64,000 nucleotides of DNA from Vitrella brassicaformis. Taxonomy: Eukaryota; Sar; Vitrellaceae. The stretch's first letter is position 1; each line of letters opens with the position of its first letter. The stretch is taken from NCBI GenBank assembly GCA_001179505.1, contig CDMY01000320.1, positions 38,616 to 102,615 of the forward strand, written 5' to 3'. A program made the translations under genes and the position numbers. A model generated the notes under the pieces. It was not told the origin of the DNA. It was given only the letters and a program-made list of their open reading frames with translations, and did no database searches. Of the stretch, positions 1 through 11,929 are shown in pieces.

Positions 1-604
1 TGAGCCTACTTAAAAAGGGGTCCTCTAATGGAGTGAGTGGGAGGCCGTCGGAGGCTCTTCGCAGACAGCAAGCAGGACACGCTGCCGTTCGAACGAGCCC
101 GCCGACCCCGTCAGTCAGCATCTCCAGTCTCTGCTGTGTGTGCGGAGAGCCATTCATTCAGCAGTATAGTCCTCCTTCGAATTAAGGATCCTCACTCCCT
201 TGATCCCTGTCAGATCCGATGTGAGTGAAGAGAATATCCGGCACTGAGCCACACGCATGCCATAACGGTCACAAATGTGTACAGTGTGCCTGCTGGCCTT
301 TCTCGACAAATGAGACACCTTCTTTCTCGACGATTGAGACGGACCTTCACGAAATTATTTTCCCTCTTGAACGACGCCTTCCTTCGCATGCGTTCAATCC
401 TGCGTTCCCGGTTTCCTCCGCTCGCTCGTCTTTGCCGTGAGAAGAGGTGTCTACGCAGCTTTGGGAGCCACAGATATATAGAGCTTCCTTCGCTTGAGCA
501 GCAGCGCGACAGCACAACAGGACGTCGCGCCCGTCGATCGACACGGACCACGTGTGTCCCCGTGTGATTTCACAACCGCAACAGCAGCCGTACAGTAGCA
601 GACC

Positions 605-3036
605 ATGGTGCACCATCAGCACCTCTTGGTGCGCCAGCGGCCTCTCTTCGTGCGTCTGCAGAGGCCGCCCGGCGATCCCCACTCGGCAAGGCAGCAGCCG
701 CAGTGGAGTGCGCAGCCCAGGGCGGACCGCACCACAGCCACAGTCAAGGAGCCGGCCGACAGCAATGGTAGAGGGTTCGTGGGGTTTTTGTGTTGCCGAG
801 GTCCGCACAGCGCCGCCGGGGAGAGGGAGGCGGAGGTAGTGGTGTTGCCGAGAGGGAGAAGGGAGGAGGAGGAGGAGGAGGAGTGGTCGGGTGATGTGGG
901 GTGTGACGAGTCTGACGGCAGCCACCAGGTGCCGCACACGAGCATCAGCAGCCGCAACCGCACGACGACCACAGGGGAGGGAGGTGAGGAGGACATCGGC
1001 GAGGACATCGGCGAGGAGGGCACCATCCCTGCAGTGCCGTGCAGCGCCATCACCAGCGCATCGACCAAGGATGGGGCGGATGGACAGGTACGTACGTGTG
1101 CACTTACTCTACTGTATATATCATCTGCAACAACAGGGTCACGTGTTGACACTGACTGACTGATGTGATGTGATGTGATGTGTGTTCCATCTGTTGTCTG
1201 CCTTTCCATCGACCGACAGGTTGTCGCCAAGTTCGGCCCCGACGACATGTCCACCAGAAAGTCGCCCGTACCCGACTCTCCCCCAGCCGCCGGCGCATCG
1301 CAGCGAGCCACCGGGCCGCCGGACTCGCCCCCTCACGACTCATCTCCGAGCGACGAGTTCACCACCCCACCCCCCTTGCTCAACCCCATCTACTCAGGAC
1401 AGGAGGCGCCACGCCTCTCCCCCCTTCCACCCACCATCGCCCCCGGTGCCATCCTGCCGCTCGGTCAGGGCATGTCTTCGAGTGTGAGGTGCTGCCGTCA
1501 GGAGGGCGGGGGGAGTTCTGTGTGGTGCTGGGGCAGTTGAGGAGGGGCGACGGGGTAAGCAGTGTGCCGGCAGTCCTCAAGTGCATCGAGGACGACATGC
1601 GGGAGGTCGGGAGGGAGCGGGCGTTGGAGCTGGCCAGGGCGTTGCAGCTGGAGGCTGACGTCCTCAGGGCCGCCAAGACGGCCGTCGCCAGGGTGCGTCA
1701 GCTGTGGCATGACGCCCTCGGCAGCGAACAGCCCTTCGCAGAGGCCACCAGGGTAGTGCCTGAGCTGGTGTTCGAGGCCGCCGACGTGCCCATGTTGCGG
1801 CCGGTGGTGACGGAGGAGGGGGAGCGGATGGAGGGAGCGGGCATGTGTGTAGTCATGAGCAAGATAGGGGACGGTACGGACACGTACACACACAGAGCCA
1901 GAGAGAGACGAGACAGAGGGATGGAGTTCTATACACTTACTTACGTCTGTCCTCTCTGTCTGTGTGTGTGCATGTGTTTGTGTTTGTGTTTGTGTGTGTA
2001 TCTCTCAGGGGTTTCGTTGACGGAGTTTGCCGCTCGGTACATACCGGTTGCGCCGCTCACCAACGCCACGGTCGCCGTCAACACGGTCAAGGCCGTCCTC
2101 GCCCTGCACGCCGCCCACCTGACCAACGGTGACCTCCATGGAGGCAACACCGTCCTGGCCAACGAGCGGACGGGCGAGGTCGGCCTCATCGACTTTGAGG
2201 CCGGCCGCAACCTGCGCCACAGCACCCATTCCCCCCTGACGACTCGGCCTGGCCCGCCCTGCACGTCTGTGGGGAATCTGGAGGCCATCGTGGACGGGCG
2301 GGCAATGCGCGACGAGGCCATCGACTACTACTCTGACCTCACGGCCGTCGCCTGCTCGCTTGTCCGGTTGGCCTTCGATGACGCCACGCTGCGGCGGGGA
2401 GCGTACGAGCGGGCGGGGGTGCTGGTCCACGAGGTGGTCAAGAAGTGCGAGGACGGCCGCATCACCACCGTCGAGGCGGCCAAGCTCGAGTACATGGCCG
2501 CCATCCACAAGGCCCACGCCAAGGCCGTCTCCGCCACTCAGCGCGACAAGAAGCTGACAGCCGAGACGAGGGCGGTGTCACACAAGACACTGAACTTGTT
2601 TCGAGACGTGTGTGTGGGGCATGCTGAGGGGGCGCCGGCAAACCAGCTGCACCAGATGATGGCCGACTACACCGAGGACGTCACAGCCGGTAAGTTACAT
2701 AGCTACTTAGCTACTTGATGGGTGGGTGGGTCAGTCAGTGGCTGGGGAGGGGACACTGGAGCGATCTCATTCATTCGTGTGTGTCTGTGTGCATATACAT
2801 ATTGTGCTGTGTGTGAGTGCAGATGTCATCAGGATTGCCAGGGGATGGCCCGACTACCTGACGCCACCTGAGCCAAGTGAGCCCTCTTCACCCACTCACT
2901 CAGAGAGAGATTTGGCGATGTGTGTGAGGCGACGGCGAGTGACATGGTGTGTGCGTGTGTGTGTTGTGCTGTCGTGTTGACTGACCTTTCAGCCACAATG
3001 GAGGCTATGCTCGCAAAACTCGGCCTGAAGCGCTGA
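605..3036 (+). CDS. protein-kinase-like protein (five exons, frame break in the glycine loop)
   Basis: Exons are about 605-1087, 1220-1873, 2009-2689, 2823-2878 and 2995-3036, all with GT-AG borders and matching phases. The N-terminal 200 residues are low-complexity and acidic. The kinase part shows a glycine loop (LGQGHVFECEV), the lysine strand (VLKCI), a hinge around VVMSKIGDG, the catalytic loop NGDLHGGN and the metal motif IDFEAG, so both catalytic aspartates are present. The GDLHGGN loop is closer to atypical or small-molecule kinases than to classical HRD kinases. The frame shifts inside the glycine loop at 1468-1470: the upstream half (ending PLGQG) and the downstream half (starting GHVFECEV) fit together only if one more G is present. 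The start at 605 is the first ATG of the upstream frame and is uncertain. Substrate unknown. Confidence 0.6.
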
Positions 3037-3208
3037 CCCGCCCGCACCACAAACACATCGGCACCATCAACCAGGCAGAGAGAGGAAACCATAGCTTGGC
3101 TGTTTGGCGACGGAGGATGGCCTGGGTGCGGGGATCCCTGCGTGTAGTCCGGAGGGGCGTCTGTGGTGGTGGGGGAGTTTTGAGTGGGTCCTGTCTGCTG
3201 CTGCCTCT

Positions 3209-3239
<31 letters not shown>

Positions 3240-4185
3240 TGGTCTCTCTCTTCAGTCTGTCTGTATGGGCTGTTGTCTCTCTCCGATCGGTCAGGTGTTG
3301 ATCAATCGTTGCCTACATATTATATCTCGAAGGCCTTTCAGTACAATGCCACTGCAGCAACCACCCATTTATATGTGCGCCGTACACTGGTGTACGTCTG
3401 AGCATGTGGTGCCTCGAATCAAGTATTCCTGCCTGCTGCGTGTAGGATGGAGTAAGGCAGCTGGCTGCTGGCTGTGGGTTGATGGTTGATGGATGGACAG
3501 AGCAATAACTGATAATTGTTCGTGTGTCCATGCGCTGGGCCAGAGTCGATCACATATTGACAGAAACTAGCAGCAGAGCATTTGCTATCTACGTATACAC
3601 ACAGACACACTGTTCAGCACACCCTCAGCAAAATCTGCCCTCTCCTGCCCATTCCATTTGCTCGCTCGCCACGCCCTCGACCGTTCGACGTCTGTGTCAG
3701 ACTCTTCCTTCTGCAGCGGCACGCTAATAAAAGAGTGTCAGTGAAAGACAGCTCTTGTCTTGGCAGTGATAAGTACATCCCACATCACACATCATGATCA
3801 CGGCCCTTAGAGGACAAACAACACTCAGGGCCCCATTCGGCCCACACCACTACCTCCCGACAGACTCGACAGACTCCTGGATTGGATGTGCGTTGTTGAA
3901 AGACGATGCGTGTGTGTGTGAAGGATTCGATTATTGAGTTGACACACGGACATGTCACTCATGAATGTGTCGATCCATCCATCCATCCATCCAATTGATC
4001 CATCCGTCTGTCTGTTTGTCATTGAGCATGTTTATCCATCAGTCGGGGCGTCTGCTCTCATCGTCGGCGACTGAGGCACACACACATACACACACACACA
4101 CACATGGCGCGTCTGTCTGTCTGTCTGTCTGTGTGTCTATCTGTGTGTCTGTCAGTCTCTTACCTTCGGTTCTGTCTGTGATCGA
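3037..4185. other. intergenic, 3' flanks of two convergent genes
   Basis: No reading frame here has coding character. It holds a CT-rich run near 3205-3250, ATCC and CTGT microsatellites near 3970-4020 and 4110-4150, and a (CA)n tract near 4080-4105. It is probably the 3' UTRs of the kinase-like gene and of the minus-strand gene that follows. Confidence 0.5.
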
Positions 4186-5083
4186 TCACATAATCACACA
4201 GCTGCCCTTGGGGCCTGCTGCTGAGGACATGCCGCCGCTCCCAGATGATGAAGACGAGCTGCTGCCAGGCCCCTTGCCGTTCGCGTCGTCGTTTCCGTCC
4301 CCCTTGTCAGCTCCGCCGTTGTTGCCCTTGTCGAAGAAGGCTCCGAACATGAAGCCTGAAGGTGTGACACGAGACACATGATACACACCTTCCTTGACGT
4401 GTTGCGTTTGCTCTCTGCGTGCGTCTGTGCATACGTTTTCCGTGGCTTTTCTTCCAGGACTCCGAGGGGCGGAGCACGTGCTCAATCAAGTTACGGATCT
4501 CGAAAATCGTCATCGGAAGCCCGTACTCCGCCTCGAATTCTTGAGTCGTCCGCGCAAGCAGGTAGTTCATCCACCTCCGCTCGATCTCGACCCGAGGCAG
4601 GTGGGCGTAGACCTGGGCGAGAGTCCAGCCGAGTTCCTGAGCCACGTGCTGCACACACACAAAACAGAGACAGACAGACAGACAGACACAGACAGACAGA
4701 CAGACACGTGTGTGTGTGTGAGTGAGTGTGTTTGTGTCACTTCAGTGGCCGACAGCGGCAGGGCTTGGTAGATCGACAACACGATCTCTGCACAAAACGA
4801 CACGACACAGCACACACGTCGGTTGGCCGCACAAGCATCCACGTCGTGATGGTGATGGCTGACGGTAGGTACCGTGGGGTGTCCTCGGCGGCTCTGCACG
4901 CGACACACACACACAAGCGGATGCACCCACACATGATCATTCATGTCTCGGCCGGGCCGCCAAATGTGTGTGATTGACTGACTCACTTGCGTTGGTCGCT
5001 GTGCCGTTGGCGGCGAGTTTGACCATGTTCACTTCGCCAAGGAGGCAGAGCAACAGGATGAGCACCGACGACAGGCCAGGCAT
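4186..5083 (-). CDS. small protein with N-terminal hydrophobic segment and C-terminal CaaX box
   Basis: Four exons on the minus strand join in phase: about 5083-4987, a short exon near 4789-4736, about 4650-4433, and a last exon from about 4355 to the stop at 4186. The protein begins MPGLSSVLILLLCLLGEV, a signal peptide or signal anchor, and continues with a predicted helical region (HVAQELGWTLAQVYAHLP). A Gly/Ser/Asp-rich linker follows, and the last four residues are CVIM. CVIM is a textbook farnesylation motif, which needs a cytosolic C-terminus, so the N-terminal segment is more likely a membrane anchor than a cleaved signal. I do not recognise the family. About 165 residues. Confidence 0.6.
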
Positions 5084-6207
5084 TGTGTGGTGTGGCTCAA
5101 TCAATCGACCAACAGAAACCAACCAACCAATCAACAGTAGTCAATGAGTCAATCGATCAATGCCCTTTGCCTGCTTGATCAATGATCGATTGACTCAAAA
5201 TGCGTAAGTACGTACACACACGGACCGATCGATCGATCGGTCGGTCGGTCGACAGTTTGACTTTATTAAATTGCTCCCTCGCCGCAGCGCTGCACTAATA
5301 TGTCAACCAACAGATGGATGATCGATGTGGCCTGCCTGGAATTCATCTTTCGTCAAATCATGGAAGGCATCACCGCCAACACCACAGACCACAGAAACGA
5401 CACCAACTCGCTCTCTCTCACTGGCCGGCCGCCCGCCTCCCACACAAATGCATCTGCACACCTTTTCGTTGGGGCCCGGGGGGCTGGTCCTCCGTGTCAA
5501 CCGACCCGCAATACACATACGTCGAGGTGTCCTTCCTACTGACTGACATGCACTCAACACAAAACATTAACCACTGTCCACCAACCAAACCCACCACACG
5601 CCGAAACGACACACTGGCGAGGGCAAACCCACACTGCTCTCGAGCTCGAGGACAGTCTCCTCGACGGCTGACATTGTATCTCCTGTGTGCAAGAGCCACT
5701 CAATCACAAGAAGAACCGGAGCAAACACCAAACCAACAACTTGCAGCTAGCGAAGAGAGCGAAAGCGATCGAGATGCGTAGATACATACGAACAGAAGCT
5801 GTAGGCTGTAGGCTGTACGTACATACTACGTGTCCCCCTGCTTCTTGATGCATAAATGCCATTTGACTGACTGACTGACCCGCTGCTCTATATCCTTGCA
5901 AAATGCCACAAAACAGATGGAAAAGGCGCCGCCTCGTTGACGCTCACTTGTACCGACTCAGTGAAAAATTGCAGCTCGTCACTCGCTCCTTCAGTTGTCT
6001 GTCCACTCACTCATTGTCACACACGTCGTGTCCTTCCGTCTGTGTGACTTCACTCATCTGACATAGACTCCGACCGAAGAGACGCCCTTCATTGTCGACC
6101 CTGACACACAGACACACACATCACACACAGACAGCCACGATGACATGGATGGCCGAATGCCCCCAGATAACGACGGAATGGGGTATCGGCGTGAGTGAGT
6201 GCCCACC
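5084..6207. other. intergenic, no supported gene
   Basis: Short repeats of ATCGATCGATCGGTCGGTCGG type occur near 5225-5255. Several short open frames exist but none has splice sites or composition like the neighbours. The part next to 5084 is presumably the promoter of the CaaX-box gene. Confidence 0.4.
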
Positions 6208-6588
6208 ATGAAGCTCATGATCGTGCGCGTGTGTGTGCTGCTGGTGCTGATTGCCCTGGCTCGGTCTCCTCCCGGTATCGGTGGCATGGAAAACAGACAT
6301 GCGACACGCGACATGATTGCACGCGTGCGTGTGTGTGGGCGTTGTTTGTGTGCAGTGCTGCATACGGCAACGGAACATGAGATGCACCGTGAGACACAAT
6401 TGCACGTAACGACAGGCCATTTGTCTCAAGTGTGCAATAGACCTCCATTTGGCCCATCTCAAGTGTGGAATAGACCCGGTGAACCAACCGAGCCTATTCA
6501 ATCCTCGGGATGGGGCAGACAGAGGTCACAGACACACAGACACGGCATGATCTGCTGCACACATTTCTATGTATGTGTGTGTGTGTAG
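6208..6588 (+). CDS. possible short secreted protein, doubtful
   Basis: An ATG at 6208 opens 126 codons beginning with a convincing signal-peptide-like stretch (MKLMIVRVCVLLVLIALARS). The rest is low in coding character and includes translated TG repeats at its end, so the reading frame may only be real in its first exon, or not at all. A 21-base imperfect direct repeat (TCTCAAGTGTGSAATAGACC) occurs twice inside it, near 6424 and 6468. Nothing downstream gives a clear continuation. Confidence 0.2.
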   Translation: MKLMIVRVCVLLVLIALARSPPGIGGMENRHATRDMIARVRVCGRCLCAVLHTATEHEMHRETQLHVTTGHLSQVCNRPPFGPSQVWNRPGEPTEPIQSSGWGRQRSQTHRHGMICCTHFYVCVCV

Positions 6589-6631
6589 TACGCCGCTCAC
6601 AAGCACGACATACCACTTCACATGGATCCGT

Positions 6632-6746
6632 ACCGAGGTGGAGGCGGAGTGGATGGCATACATGCTAACACAGACCTGGCAGGCGGAGTGACCATTCGGC
6701 CGATCTGTGCGATCATGTAGGCGATCCATTACGCCTCCACCTCAGT
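6632..6746. repeat. long imperfect inverted repeat (hairpin)
   Basis: The left arm starts ACCGAGGTGGAGGCGGAGTG at 6632. The complement of the right arm starts ACTGAGGTGGAGGCGTAATG and ends at 6746. Similarity continues inward for about 50 nt per arm (both contain GGAT, GC, TACATG and CACAGA in register), leaving a loop of roughly 15 nt. It is outside any supported gene. It could be a small foldback element or the precursor of a small RNA; the sequence alone cannot tell. Confidence 0.6.
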
Positions 6747-6940
6747 CATATATCAACGTCCATTCGTGTGCCCAGACAGAAACGCCAGTTATCGACACAT
6801 CAACATGACATCTCTCTGCACCCACTCATGTATATGACCACCGACCGGGGCTTCTGTGCCCCAGACAGCAGCCAAGACGCCACCCGGCCGGTCAGTCGTC
6901 TGGAGGAACATCGCCAATCACGGCCTTCCACGTCCCTGCG

Positions 6941-6976
<36 letters not shown>

Positions 6977-6988
6977 TGTGTGTGTGTG

Positions 6989-7836
6989 TCATCTCTGTGT
7001 GTGTGTCTGTGTGGTGTGCGCACCGCCGTATCGGTAGTGTGTGTTTGGGATGAGGGCCATGCCGTCGCTGCCGAGCGTCGCGTGTCGAGAGCTCTCGGCA
7101 CCAGACACTGACGGCCAACACACACGACACACTGCACACACACATACACACACAGAAAGACAGACAATGACGAGTGCACTCCTTACCCTCTCCCTCCCTC
7201 CCTCCCTCCCTCCCTGCCTCTCTGCTGTGTTGTGTCGCTGCTCACCGAAGTCCCACTGCCTTTGGTCCTTCCGCCATTTGCAGCGGAAGAGCATCTTCTT
7301 CCCTTGGCCACACACACGGCACTCCCGCGTCCTCTCGTCGTGAGCGCCGCCCTTCCGGCCCTTGTGGGGCATCGGACGGCATCGCTCCTCAGCTGCCGGC
7401 GCGTCACTTGACGGCGGCGATTGCTGATCTCCGCTGGCGGCGTCTGTGGGAGTGATCCGCAGCGCAGAGAGGCCCTCGGTCAGCGTGTGTGGCTCATCGC
7501 CTGCGGGATGCTCGTTCGCAGCCACGGAGGGGGCCGATGGGGGGCTGTCGGCAGTGTCTCGTGGTGGATGCGTGTCGTCGTGCTCGTGTGGCGCATCGGC
7601 GGCTCTGGCGTCGGTTCTCTGCTGTGCCTTCCGTTGATTGCGACACCGGTCAGAGCACGTCTGAATCTCATCCCAACACCTGCACATGACAACAATGCCG
7701 AGATGCTGCACACACGGCAGGCATCCTCGGCTTGGTTTGTCAGCTGAGCGTACCTCTCCCATTTCTTGCGCCAGGTGAAGGGGCGCTGGCAGATGACACA
7801 CACCTTGGGAGGAATGCCCTTGTGGTTCCGTTGCTA
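6989..7836 (-). CDS. DUF2256 zinc-finger protein
   Basis: Three exons: 7836-7754, 7679-7246 and 7107-6989, joined in phase across GT-AG introns. The first exon encodes QRNHKGIPPKVCVICQRPF and TWRKKWE; the second opens with RCWDEIQTCSDRC. This C-x2-C, RPF-WRKKW, CW-E, C-x3-C pattern is the hallmark of the small DUF2256 family found in bacteria and algae, probably a single zinc site. Here the domain is followed by a long Ser/Pro/Asp-rich tail and a second Cys pair (CRVCGQGKKMLFRC), making it longer than the usual 50-60-residue form. An in-frame TAG lies just before the first coding codons and no ATG is visible, so the true start is unresolved. Confidence 0.7.
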
Positions 7837-7878
7837 GGCGGGCGGGGAAGCAACCCGGCGGGGAAAGGCGCGCCAGAA

Positions 7879-7893
7879 GCGAGCTTAGCTCGC
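7879..7893. promoter_or_regulatory. palindromic double GCGAGCT motif
   Basis: GCGAGCTTAGCTCGC is two copies of the recurrent promoter motif, one per strand, in the gap between the DUF2256 gene and the secreted protein gene. It lies 151 bp before the ATG at 8044. Confidence 0.55.
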
Positions 7894-8043
7894 AGATCCC
7901 CCTTCTCTCCCCTCCCCTTCTTTTCAGAAGTTGGAGAGAGTCAGTGCACAACGTCCCTCCACACGCTCTTACATCGGTATGTCGTTTCGGACCTCGTTGC
8001 AATGAAGAAAGCCTGCTTCTGGGATGCGTTTGAGCCTCCAGCA

Positions 8044-11000
8044 ATGGTGAAGGTCCTCGTTGCTCTTGCTGTGCTGGCTTATCGCCCCGTGTGGTCGTCA
8101 AAGGGCCTGGTGGACATATTTGGTTCCAGCGAGTCGAGCTACGCGTATGACGCGTGTGACGTCAAGTACCTGGCGGGCGGCTCCTACGACATCATCAAAT
8201 TCAGAAGCGAGTCAGCCGAAACACACTGCAACACACATCGACAGCAACACATCTGTCTGTGTCCTTCTGCGTGTGTGCAGCCCCGGCCCCACACAGGGTC
8301 TGTCGATGTGCGGCACGTGGAATGGTGCTGCAACAGCGACACCGAGAGCTCCTTCAAGCAGGTCCTGCTGCGGGCAGAGAAGAAGTTCCGCCTCCTCTAC
8401 AAGGACGCCGCCGCCGCCGACAGAGTCATTATGCTCAAGGCCAAGTACAACGCACTGAGGGAGCGGCTCTCGGAGAAGGAATACGACCCGAGAGGTGTGA
8501 CGAATTCGATAAAAGACGCTGCTGTGCACTGTGTGTGTGCCATTGGTGCGAGTAGGTGCGAAGGAGATTGACTTGGCCTTTACTGACTTCACTCGGCTGG
8601 CGTGGAAGGCCCAGACGGACGTGCAGCGGATCTTCACATCCATCAGCTTCCAAGAGTGCCAGGTAGACGACGAGTGAGACACACCACATATCGATGGACA
8701 CATCCATTTGTGTGCGTGGGGCTGTGACCCACAGGTGGAGGTGCTGCACTATTATCACAACTTCATGTGCACGCTGTGCACGCCCGAGCTCAAGAAGGAC
8801 TACATCAAGGACGGCGAGCTCAACGTGCTGGAGACGTCTGCCTGCCAGCCCGTCTACGACAAATGCGACAAAGCCATCAACAACATCCACTTCAGGGTAT
8901 GTAGCCTGTATCCATGACACACACGTCTCTCTCCCTCTCCCCGCTACTGTGTTATGTCTCAGATGCGCCGCGTGGCCGAGGAGTTCGCCTACTTTCGTCG
9001 CGCCTCTGAGCGCTTTGTGGCTGAGTACACCCGTGTGATCCAGAGGAAGGCCGGCGTGACCACCACAGCAGCGCCCGAGACTGCCAACACGACAACGACC
9101 ACCACCACCTCATCCACAGAGGTGCCACCGGCCATGGTGGAAAAGGATGAAGTCGTCCAGGCTGCGCAGGTGGGCGGTTGATGTGATGCGCTCCATGGGC
9201 GAGAGAGACATCAACTTTGGGAGTGTTTATGGCCGTCAGGATCTCACGAACGCTGTCGATCAGGCGCACTTGGTGATCCAATTGACGCAGACACACTCAC
9301 GAGGATGTGTGGCTCCATTTTTCATTTCCTTTTCTCACAGAGTCTTCTGCAGCTCACCGGCAGCAGCACCCACCGCACGCACACCCACACGCACTCCCAC
9401 CGGGCTGCTGGAGACGATGGCAGAAGCGCCGAGGGGCCCCCGCCATCAGACGATGACAATGGCGAGAGCAGCAACGCCACAGACACGGTGCCGGGAGGTG
9501 TGTTTGACGACGACCCTGCCGAGAACGAGAAGCTCCTCTTCGACCTCATTCCCGAGGAGAAGGTGTTTCCCGACTCGAGGAGCTTCTGCGACGCTTTCCT
9601 CTCCAGTAAGTCAGTTGACGAGAAGACAGTGTGTGGGAGAAGTCTCAGAGCATCCGTGTTGCGTTCGTGTGTCAGATTTGCATGTGGAGGATTTTGCGGC
9701 GCGGATGCTGTATGACAAGCGCAACATCACTTACCAGATGCAGGATGCCACCCAAGAGAACAGCCAGGACTGGAAGGTCCGCCATACGCATAAGGCTGCT
9801 CAACACACGCCATATGCATTGTGACGCTGCAGGAGTTCGCCCACATATTGTCTGCGGAGGCGCACGAGACGATCGACAACCCGCTGCAGGAGGTCATCCA
9901 CACACAGAGAGAGAAGGAGGAGGAGGAGACGCTCTCATTCGTCCAAATGACCAGCCAAGTTACGGCCCATGGCAGTGGCAGTGGCAGTGGCAAGCACCAC
10001 TCGCACAAGCACCACCACCGTCACCACCACGATCATGGGAAGCACCACCGCAGGAAACCCCCTCAAGGTGACGAAAACCACCCAGACAAACACGAGACAC
10101 GACCAGCACCGTCTTGTGTCTCGCCTCAGCGTTTGTGGAGCACACCATCGCGAAGACTCGTCAGCTGCCGCAGCTGGATGAGAGCTTCCCGGTCCTGTTT
10201 GACCTTGCGAGGGTGTGCGACGCGGCGCACATGTCTCACTACCAGCAGCTGTACTTCCAGCTGCAGTTCCTCCCAAACGTGCCGCCAACTGACCCCAACA
10301 ACCCCAGGAGACGCTTCGCCGTACACACACCCAAAATCGGTCAGTTGGCAAAGAACAAGGGGAGGTGAGGGGTCTGTCCTGAGCGTTCTGACTGCTTATA
10401 CAGATGAGAGTGGGACTGAGTGCACGATAGAGCGGAAAGGGCTGCGGCCTGGGGAGCCGATGTACTGCTTCTTCCCCATGGACTCGAGCAAACACGGCAC
10501 TCTGGTCAGCCAAAGAGTGTAGAGAGCGGGCGGGCGATGTGATGTGTCTGTTGCTGTGCCGCCCACGTGTGCAGGAGGAGATAGCCAAGCTAGACGCGTC
10601 TCAGAAGGACCTGAAGACGTGTGCCAAGCACTCCCCCACTAATGAAGACCCGGAGGAGTACAACTGGTGCTGGACCGACCCACCCATCCCTGAGTGAGCC
10701 ACGGAGTCTGGGAGGGCGGTGTTTGCATTCTCACGCGAGACATACATCCATGTCGTGTGTGTGTGTGTGGGGTTCATGCAGGTCTCAGTGGCTGAATGGC
10801 GTGACCCGTCGGTGGGGCAAGTGCGAGAGCACTGACGTCTGCCTCAACCCAGACACACCAGTCTGGACGTCCAAAGGCAACGAACGCTCCAAACACCCAG
10901 ATACAACATAGAGAGACACACACGCCCTCTCTCCCTGTCTGCCTGCCTGTCTGCCTGCCTGTCAGATGGGTCGTCCAAGTGTCCGCACCCCAATGATGGC

Positions 11001-11537
11001 CGTCGTAGGCCGCCCGCGACGTACGGCGGCTATCCATCAGGCCCAGCGGCTGGACTGCTGGAAGGGGAGAGGGTCCTCATGGTGAGTGAGATGAGACAAA
11101 GCATAGAGTGGACGGGCATGCAGTGGATGTGTGAGCTGTGGATGTTTGTTAGGATGAGCCGCGGATAGACTATGAGCCGCTGGGTGCCGGGGATATCAGG
11201 GCCACGTTCAAGAAATCAAGTCTGTGTCTGCTTTCAGGCGCGCCTCTCGTCCATGTGTGCATGGGTGTGTGTGTGTGTGTGTGCAGGAGTGGCGCTGAAG
11301 GAAGCTGACCATCAGTACCAAGACAGCGACTACAAACGAGACTTAGACGAACTGGTAATGACATTTGGTGCACATGGCACACACCATCTCAACACCCCCC
11401 GTGTGTCTGTCTGTTCAACTTCCACACTCATACAGGCTGATATAAAGGCGCGAAGCCACGGGCACAGACGAGCCACCTTCTTGCCTCTCTGGCTGGCTCT
11501 CGTCCTTGTCTGCATGGTGGCCCTCACAAGACAGTGA
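8044..11537 (+). CDS. secreted Cys- and His-rich protein with C-terminal hydrophobic tail
   Basis: About 15-16 short exons. The protein starts MVKVLVALAVLAYRPVWS, a signal peptide (an upstream in-frame ATG at 8002 is less likely). Later parts hold a CTLCTPELKK segment, a Thr-rich stretch near 9060-9120, a basic His cluster of about 20 residues near 9995-10045 (SHKHHHRHHHDHGKHH), and a cysteine-rich region near 10390-10860. The spacing of that last region (YCFFP, then C, then NWCWTDPP, then RRWGKC) resembles an FN2/kringle-like fold. The end, ATFLPLWLALVLVCMVALTRQ at 11476-11537, is a hydrophobic tail preceded by basic residues, as in GPI-anchored or tail-anchored proteins. Exon borders are clear for most exons but the first donor (around 8178-8270) is not. 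I do not recognise an orthologue. Surface or extracellular metal binding is only a guess. Confidence 0.6.
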
Positions 11538-11929
11538 TTGGGCACACCGTCTGTTGCTACTGCTGAATGGATCGCACTCGCCGATGAATCGCACTCACTG
11601 TATGTTATGCCGTGTGTCTGTTTACTGTGTGTGGTCATCGTCGAGTAGGACATTCGTCTTTCTTGTGTCTTGCTTTGTGGACTCGCTCATGTCCTCTCTG
11701 TGCTCGAGCAATGACTGCTCTGTGTGTGTCTAGGTTTGGGTGTGGCCATCCATCCATCAGTGGGCGGGCAAGTCATCACCTGGCTGTCCGTACGTTCGTC
11801 ACACATGAGCCTGTCCGTCTGTCTGGCCAACTATGTACACATCTACAAGTGGTCGCTCCAACCGAACACTCGCGCCAAGCCCACAACTGAAGTGCTCACA
11901 AGACCCCCTCCCCAGCAGATCTACCCGCC

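Noticed and set aside
1-604. Possible upstream exon or gene
   Set aside because: Several short frames exist but none has splice sites or motifs that connect to the kinase-like gene; treated as 5' flank.
616-1311. 231-codon open frame on the minus strand
   Set aside because: It lies opposite the spliced exons of the kinase-like gene and is Ser-rich shadow sequence; long antisense frames are common in this GC-rich DNA.
1454-1466. A 23-nt mini-intron as explanation of the first frame break
   Set aside because: Removing GTGCCA...GTCAG would restore frame but delete the LGQG of the kinase glycine loop, so a missing G is the better explanation.
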